Positions 49,697 through 64,000 of a DNA stretch of 64,000 bases are shown piece by piece. Positions within the stretch are counted from its first letter, which is position 1; each line of letters begins with the position of its first letter. The stretch lies in assembly GCA_963966185.1 (NCBI GenBank), contig CAWZYM010000398.1, positions 988,501 to 1,052,500 on the forward strand, given 5' to 3'. Source of the stretch: Rhabditoides inermis. Taxonomy: Eukaryota; Nematoda; Chromadorea; Rhabditida; Rhabditidae. The translations under genes were made by a program, and so were the position numbers. The notes under the pieces were generated by a model. It saw only the letters and a list, made by a program, of their open reading frames with translations. It searched no databases and had not been told where the DNA came from.

Positions 49697-50632
49697 AAGA
49701 AAAAAAAACTGTTGTTGTTTATCATTATCCGGAGCATGATCCTCGCACTCCAATCTCGAGACAGTCCTCTCATATATAGTTGAATGCTCGCAATAAGTTG
49801 CGCGCGGTGGGATAGATCAGAGGAAGACGGAGAGTGCAGCTCTCGGCTACAGTGCGCAAAACAAGAGAGGCAGACGGTTATGGTACCGTATTTCGAACGG
49901 CAAGCGTGATAGATCGAAAACTATCGCTCTGGCGCACGCTGTACACACACATATAGTGCGTGGAATAAGATATTCGCGAGAAGACACACAGAGGGAGAAG
50001 AGAGATGTTGAGGAGACGATAACACGTAGTCCTGGCTAATGAAAATAGTGCTCGTCCTATCCTCCCACTCTCTTCTCTTCTCTTCTCTTCTCTCACTAAG
50101 CAGCCCCCCCTCCTTATACACAGAACGAGTGAGAGTGAGAGCTGAAAGTCTAAGTCGCTCCTTATGTGACGGCACCCACGATGCCGCCGTCACAGCGCCA
50201 AATATAGCAGCAATTTCGGCGCGAGAGGGTCAGGAATAGCAGTGGGATGAACTCATTCGCAGACTAGACGCGTGACGTAGGTACGGAAAGTGAATGTCGT
50301 GGGAAACAAAACGAAGGGGAAAAGCTCACCAGCACGGATACTAGCAGGTCGGAGACGGCCAGCGAGACGAGGAAAAGGTTCTCGGGCTGGCGGCGCAGCG
50401 GACGGTGCCAGAACACAGCAGCGCATACCAGCAGGTTCCCTAATAGCGCCAGCACTATCAACAGCGAGAATAGGAGGAGGAGGGGTCCGTCGCCGGACGG
50501 CATTCGGACTGCCTCACACAGGGGGCGGGGCCGGCTGTTCTGGGGTGCTGCTCTGGGAAAAAGGGGGCGGAGTCGGCGGCAGCAGGCGGTCAACTGCACG
50601 GTGCGACGACGCGTCGAGGAATTTGGATTCAA
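42825..50632 (-). CDS. Aminergic GPCR, dopamine D1-like
   Basis: This class A receptor, probably Gs-coupled, binds a biogenic amine. E1 (50330-50632) has an NSS glycosylation site, TM1 ([19 protein letters not shown]) and TM2 ([16 protein letters not shown]). E2 (48865-48959) encodes [20 protein letters not shown], with the ECL1 Trp, the TM3 Cys and the amine-binding Asp. E3 (48726-48803) gives [18 protein letters not shown]4 lies at about 47360-47473. TM5 (about 46535-46642), [18 protein letters not shown], keeps all three catechol Ser positions. A long third loop covers two exons. TM6 is [20 protein letters not shown] (about 45189-45301) and TM7 is [20 protein letters not shown] (about 44136-44273). 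The C-tail ends at 42825. [15 protein letters not shown] and YANSS favour D1-like over D2-like. Introns are loaded with GA/CT microsatellites. Confidence 0.85.
43692..43740. repeat. (CT)n microsatellite
   Basis: About 49 bp of pure CT in the last intron of the dopamine-like receptor. Confidence 0.95.
43838..44121. repeat. GA-rich microsatellite cluster
   Basis: GA runs alternate with GCGCGAGGAA units (43838-43942), then a pure (GA)n stands at about 44079-44120, ending 15 bp from the TM7 exon donor. Confidence 0.93.
45102..45213 (-). repeat. Partial duplication of the TM6 exon end plus donor
   Basis: ACTCACCAGTATGACGGCGT followed by GCGAGAACTG occurs at 45184-45213 (true exon end and donor) and again at about 45102-45131 in the intron. 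GGTAGTGCGATGCTAAGCAG (about 45148) has a diverged match near 45521, so more intronic sequence was copied too. Confidence 0.88.
46291..46326. repeat. (GA)n microsatellite
   Basis: About 36 bp of GA next to the third-loop exon donor of the dopamine-like receptor. Confidence 0.93.
46983..47345. mobile_element. Possible MITE with repeated GTGTAGA motifs
   Basis: A left end near 46995 (CACTGTGTACTACACAATG) is roughly inverted at the right end (TGTGTAGTGCACTGTGTAGA, about 47313-47333). The core repeats GGTGTAGA and CTACACA in both orientations at each side. It is intronic, has no coding potential and its exact borders are uncertain. Confidence 0.5.
47738..47791. repeat. (GA)n microsatellite
   Basis: About 54 bp of GA in the TM3-TM4 intron of the dopamine-like receptor, within a long CT/GA-rich intron. 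Confidence 0.95.
49650..49695. repeat. (GA)n microsatellite
   Basis: About 45 bp of GA in the first intron of the dopamine-like receptor. Confidence 0.95.
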
Positions 50633-51264
50633 CTCAAATGTCTGGACTCAAATGTCAAGATCGACGAGGCTGGATATGCCATGGGAGAGTCGGCGCGGAA
50701 AAGAACACGCAGAAACTGAAACGCGACACCCAACTTCACACTCGGAACACACGCGACACGACCCAAAACCCAAGACCAAAAACCCAAGACAAGTTCACTT
50801 ATAGACGCTCTTTATTCTCACATTCAATAATCAAAAACAAATCACGGGTAGTAGACTCTCTTTATGCAAATTGGACAAGAAGAATGGTCGGGGGGGGGGG
50901 AATGATCTTTCGCTAGCAGGACGATTAGGTATATCGGTGTCGACAAGTATGACATAGGTGGGGAAAGGATAATCATCTACATTATGTATACGTCTAGGAG
51001 ACGCCATTGGTAAAGGAGGGGGGAGAAGTAGGGGGCAGAGATCATACAGCATGGCTCCGCAGCGATCACTTTGACACTGCACAGTACACAAAAAGAGAAA
51101 AGGAATATCATCATATTGTACACAACACACTACATCGGCGTTACGTATCGCCATGCTCTTTCTCTAACATAACGCATTTGTGCACCTGGTAGACACATCT
51201 CGCACGTGGGGACGAATACAATAGTAGTAGGAATGTATATGACACACAAGAGGACGCATGCCGC
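50633..51264. other. Intergenic between PKC 3' end and receptor start
   Basis: The 632 bp carry the PKC 3' flank and the receptor promoter side. A G-run is present at 50890-50900. No gene is seen. Confidence 0.55.
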
Positions 51265-61049
<9,785 letters not shown>

Positions 61050-62240
61050 ATTGCAATATGACAGGGAGGGGAAAGTGGGGGGTGACGGAGCGCTGACTGG
61101 CAGATAAGCACTGTGGGAATGGGGAGGGGCGATAGCGGACGGACGCGCGGGGCGAATTCGCGACACACACACACAATAAGGAAACCAAATCACAGCCGCG
61201 ACCGCCGCGAGAGAAGCCGAAGCCGGGCCGCTATGCCCTATCAAAGTATCAAGTGGCTTGGGAGAGGCGGGGCGTAAACAGCCCCGCCGGTGGTGACAAG
61301 CAATAAACTACCACGATCGAAAACAGACAGGGGTGAGAATCGTATCGCGTTTTGATGCGGCTACAGTATGTGCGCTCAGTGTTCCATTATGCCGAATCTC
61401 ACGTGCAGATGCAGATCAACAAATTCGAAACAATCAATGTAAATGTATGTAAATGGACAAAGCAATATATGCAAATGAGCAAAAATATGCAAATGAGCAA
61501 GACCACCCACATAGCTGTGCTCCGAATCCGTCGCCGACGGCGGCGGACACGAGTGGGGCGGAGGCGAGCACGGCGGAGGGCACCGAGGTCCGACCGCGCA
61601 GCGAACCTGCAATGATCAGAGATACAAGAAGAACACCACGAATCCCGCGAAGTATGCATTCGAGATCACGCATATCAGATCATCCATCCTGTAGCGCTGT
61701 CAGAATAATTTTCTTGAAAGTACCTTGATTCGAGATAAATATACTTTCGGACGGCACAATGTAATAAAGTCATGCTTTGTTGCTGCTGCTGTTTTTTGCA
61801 CGAGCTACAAGAAGAATCCCGCGAATCCCGTAAATTCCCATCAGATCATGTAAATCAATATTTTATGAACAAACACTAGTAGTAGTAATTCTTTCAACCC
61901 TTTCGATAGATTCAATTCATCTTTAAATATCCTTTGAATGACATGTCTTTTTTTTGAATGTAGCACATTGAGATAATTATTCTGACAGACTGGTTTTTCT
62001 GAATGCGTATTTTCTGAAAGTGTGCGTAAATTTGAAGAAAAAACAGTGGCCTTATCGAAGTAGTTTTATCAACAACCAAGGCGTTAGTGATATTGAAAAT
62101 AAACTAAAATGTTTTGCGAAAACGAAAAAAAACTTTGAAGTTAGAAAAAGGAAAGAGTGTACATACGAATCCTGATTATCAATCTACAATTTACAACTAA
62201 AGAGATTACCCAACATAAAAAGTAAGTCTACAGAAAAGTA
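61050..62240. other. Intergenic 5' flank of PKC
   Basis: The presumed promoter region is GC-rich to about 61300 (several GGGGCGG boxes), then AT-rich. A minus-strand frame at 61434-61673 has a hydrophobic start (RGIRGVLLVSLIIAG) but no continuation. Confidence 0.5.
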
Positions 62241-62244
62241 GAGT

Positions 62245-62440
62245 TGAACTATACAACGGCACCGGCTTCGACACCGACGGGAAGAAGCTGACTCATCTAG
62301 CTTATGCAGACGACTTATTTTTTTGTCAAGTCGCAAACTGCGACAGAGAAGATGCTGAACGAAGTAACGGAGCAGAGCAAGAAGTACGGCCTGGAGGTGA
62401 ATAGACAGAAGATGATGACGATGACCAACGCGCACCTTCC
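62245..62440 (+). pseudogene. Non-LTR retrotransposon reverse-transcriptase fragment, frameshifted
   Basis: One frame reads DGKKLTHLAYADDLFF, with the catalytic YADD of reverse transcriptases. After a T-run the match moves to another frame reading TEKMLNEVTEQSKKYGLEVN and RQKMMTMTN, the block that follows YADD in LINE-type enzymes. Only about 65 codons remain, with no other domains, so it is a dead relic. Confidence 0.72.
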
Positions 62441-62534
62441 TCATCATCTTCTTCGCTTCTTCAATGCAAATGAACATAATATTATGTCTAACTTTGATAG
62501 CAATTGGCGATGTGCAGTGGGAAAATAACACAAA

Positions 62535-62740
62535 AATGAAAATTTATCGCGAAGAGAATTCATCGCGAGAAAATTCATTGCGTGACGTCATCTGATGAAT
62601 TTTAAAAGTTCATCGCGATGAACTTTATTCATCGTTGAATTTTCTTCGCGATGAATTTTCCAGGTTGCCACGTTCTGATACCCAACTGAGTTGTGTAATT
62701 GACTGGGTAACGCTCTAACGGCCTTGGGTAACGCTCTAAC
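62535..62740. repeat. Palindromic TCGCGA/TTCATCGCGA cluster and 20-bp tandem duplication
   Basis: GAATTCATCGCGAGAAAATT and related ATGAATTTTC/TTCGCGATGAA blocks alternate in both orientations between 62545 and 62665, like the ends of a MITE. At 62700-62740 TTGGGTAACGCTCTAACGGC is present twice. Confidence 0.65.
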
Positions 62741-63371
62741 GGCATCGTTCTTTTTTTGTTTATCTTACGTTTCCATGGGTCAACTATCGCACTGGGAGTC
62801 AAAATAGTGCGCCACTGTACCTTTATTTCATGTAGCCTACATTTAAAAAAAACACAACTGAACTCACTATATAATTGACATAACGTTTCCATTGTGAAAA
62901 AGTGTTCAGGATCAGTTTAGATTTAGAATACTTGCGCGGGCATGAGTGCTAAATGGAATCGCCTAACAGTGTATAGTGATGATCTATGATGACGATCATC
63001 AGTAGCATGATTTTTTCAGGCTTAGGCACACACAACTGGCTATTCTCTCTCTCTCTCTCGCCCGCGCGCGCGCGTTACAGTTTCTCTTCTAGGTTCAATT
63101 ACGGTCTCTGTTCTGAAACCAGTAGCCGAAATAACCGCAGACAAATCAAAAATAATTAACAAGACGCTAACAAGACTCGAACACATGATCACTACAAGGC
63201 GGCTTGGAGATAAAGTAATCTTGTAACATTGCTGAAAAGAGCAGGCGACGGAAAAAAGCGTGGAGAAAAAAGGTTAAAAAATAATAATAGTAATAACAAT
63301 ATATTTATTTTACAAAAAAAACTGTGATAGGATGGCGACTGGCAGTGGAGAGTGAGTGTGGCGGATGAGAG

Positions 63372-63447
<76 letters not shown>

Positions 63448-64000
63448 GCGTTTAGATTATCGCCCCGAGAGTCTAATGGTCTACATGTAGCCTGCTAGCT
63501 GCATATTGGCAAATAATTGTAGATTATCATCGATTAGACAACTTGTCGGAATCCCCCGGGAGATACCTCGGTAATCCGGATAAGCGTTTTAGAAGCGGTC
63601 GCGCGGCGCCGTAGAGTTTTTCTTTTACTTTATTTGGAAAGAATAGTGAAAGACACACATGACAATTTAAAAAAAAACTTTATATGGAAAGTTGTAATAC
63701 AACATGGACGAAAGAGAAGCGTACGCAAATGAATACGCACGAGTCAAGCACAGAAGAAAGCCAGGAGAAACGAACAACACTCATGTCTATCCTTTTCAGA
63801 GAAATCCGATTCAGGAGGGAAACTTGAGAGTGACTTTGTAAATACTTGATGTGCAAATTAGGGGCATAACACCCGCCTCCTTTCCGCATCTCTCTCTTTC
63901 TCCCCCCCCCCTCTCTATCTCTATCTCTATCTCGCTTCCGTGTGGCTACACGCTACAATCTGAGGAAAGAGAGAAGGAAGAGGTAGGGAGAGAGAAAGGG
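62741..64000. other. Intergenic right end, no gene seen
   Basis: AT-rich sequence with a long GA microsatellite (63376-63445) and a CT/GA-rich right edge. A tRNA-like box B (TGTTCGAGTCT on the minus strand, near 63180) suggests another SINE relic. Confidence 0.5.
63376..63445. repeat. (GA)n microsatellite
   Basis: About 70 bp of GA, the longest pure GA run in the window. Confidence 0.96.

Noticed and set aside
61434..61673. Minus-strand signal-peptide-like frame
   Set aside because: The hydrophobic start is suggestive but no downstream exon or family match was found.
62245..62440. Active retrotransposon
   Set aside because: Only the YADD neighbourhood survives, with a frameshift and no flanking domains.

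Overview
The window is 64 kb of animal nuclear DNA: intron-rich genes with short exons (about 60-150 bp), many short introns (about 35-60 bp) mixed with longer repeat-filled ones, GT..AG junctions and acceptors that mostly read TTTCAG or TTTTCAG. Those acceptors, a secreted M13 peptidase with lost motifs, a family-11 fucosyltransferase fragment, a CHUP-1/SIDT-type SID-1 protein and a conventional PKC with alternative ends fit a nematode best. The phylum is an inference (about 0.7) and the species is not identified. No operon, plasmid, phage or CRISPR structure is visible.

Layout. 1-1284 is a CTCCCT hexamer array that passes into a 14-bp satellite and then a single plus-strand exon (1319-1601). 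Next come a divergent M13 (neprilysin-like) peptidase (minus, 1867-3820), a WDR91 homologue without WD repeats (minus, 4449-5952), tRNA-Arg(ACG) at 6175, and a complete SID-1 family membrane protein (plus, 6512-12413). The SID-1 introns hold an inverted SINE pair and a second hexamer array. A family-11 fucosyltransferase 3' fragment converges on its 3' end (12651-13146). A CCDC6-like coiled-coil protein follows (13733-18362), then two divergently transcribed unknown genes (18954-20396 minus; 20966-22879 plus) and a rhodopsin-class receptor (23398-28183 minus).

28.2-30.6 kb is gene-poor. LRRC58 lies on the plus strand at 30607-32360. Then on the minus strand come a large unidentified protein (34218-39126) with tRNA-Gly(UCC) in one intron, PRADC1 (39657-42176), a dopamine-D1-like receptor (42825-50632) and a conventional, calcium-dependent PKC (51265-61049). 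The PKC has two candidate first exons and two alternative V5 C-terminal exons that resemble the vertebrate beta-I/beta-II pair. The last 3 kb carries a decayed reverse-transcriptase fragment and palindromic repeats.

The genes do not form one pathway. Two could act in the same cells: the aminergic receptor and the PKC are both signalling proteins. WDR91 and the SIDT protein both belong to families that act in endosomes or lysosomes. The clearest novelty is in gene architecture (PKC alternative exons, shared poly(A) palindrome, partial exon duplication) and in small non-autonomous repeats (head-to-head SINEs, a 105-bp-arm palindrome, a TTAA-flanked MITE). I saw no wholly new biological system. 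All exon models come from reading splice sites and phases by eye, so individual boundaries may be off.
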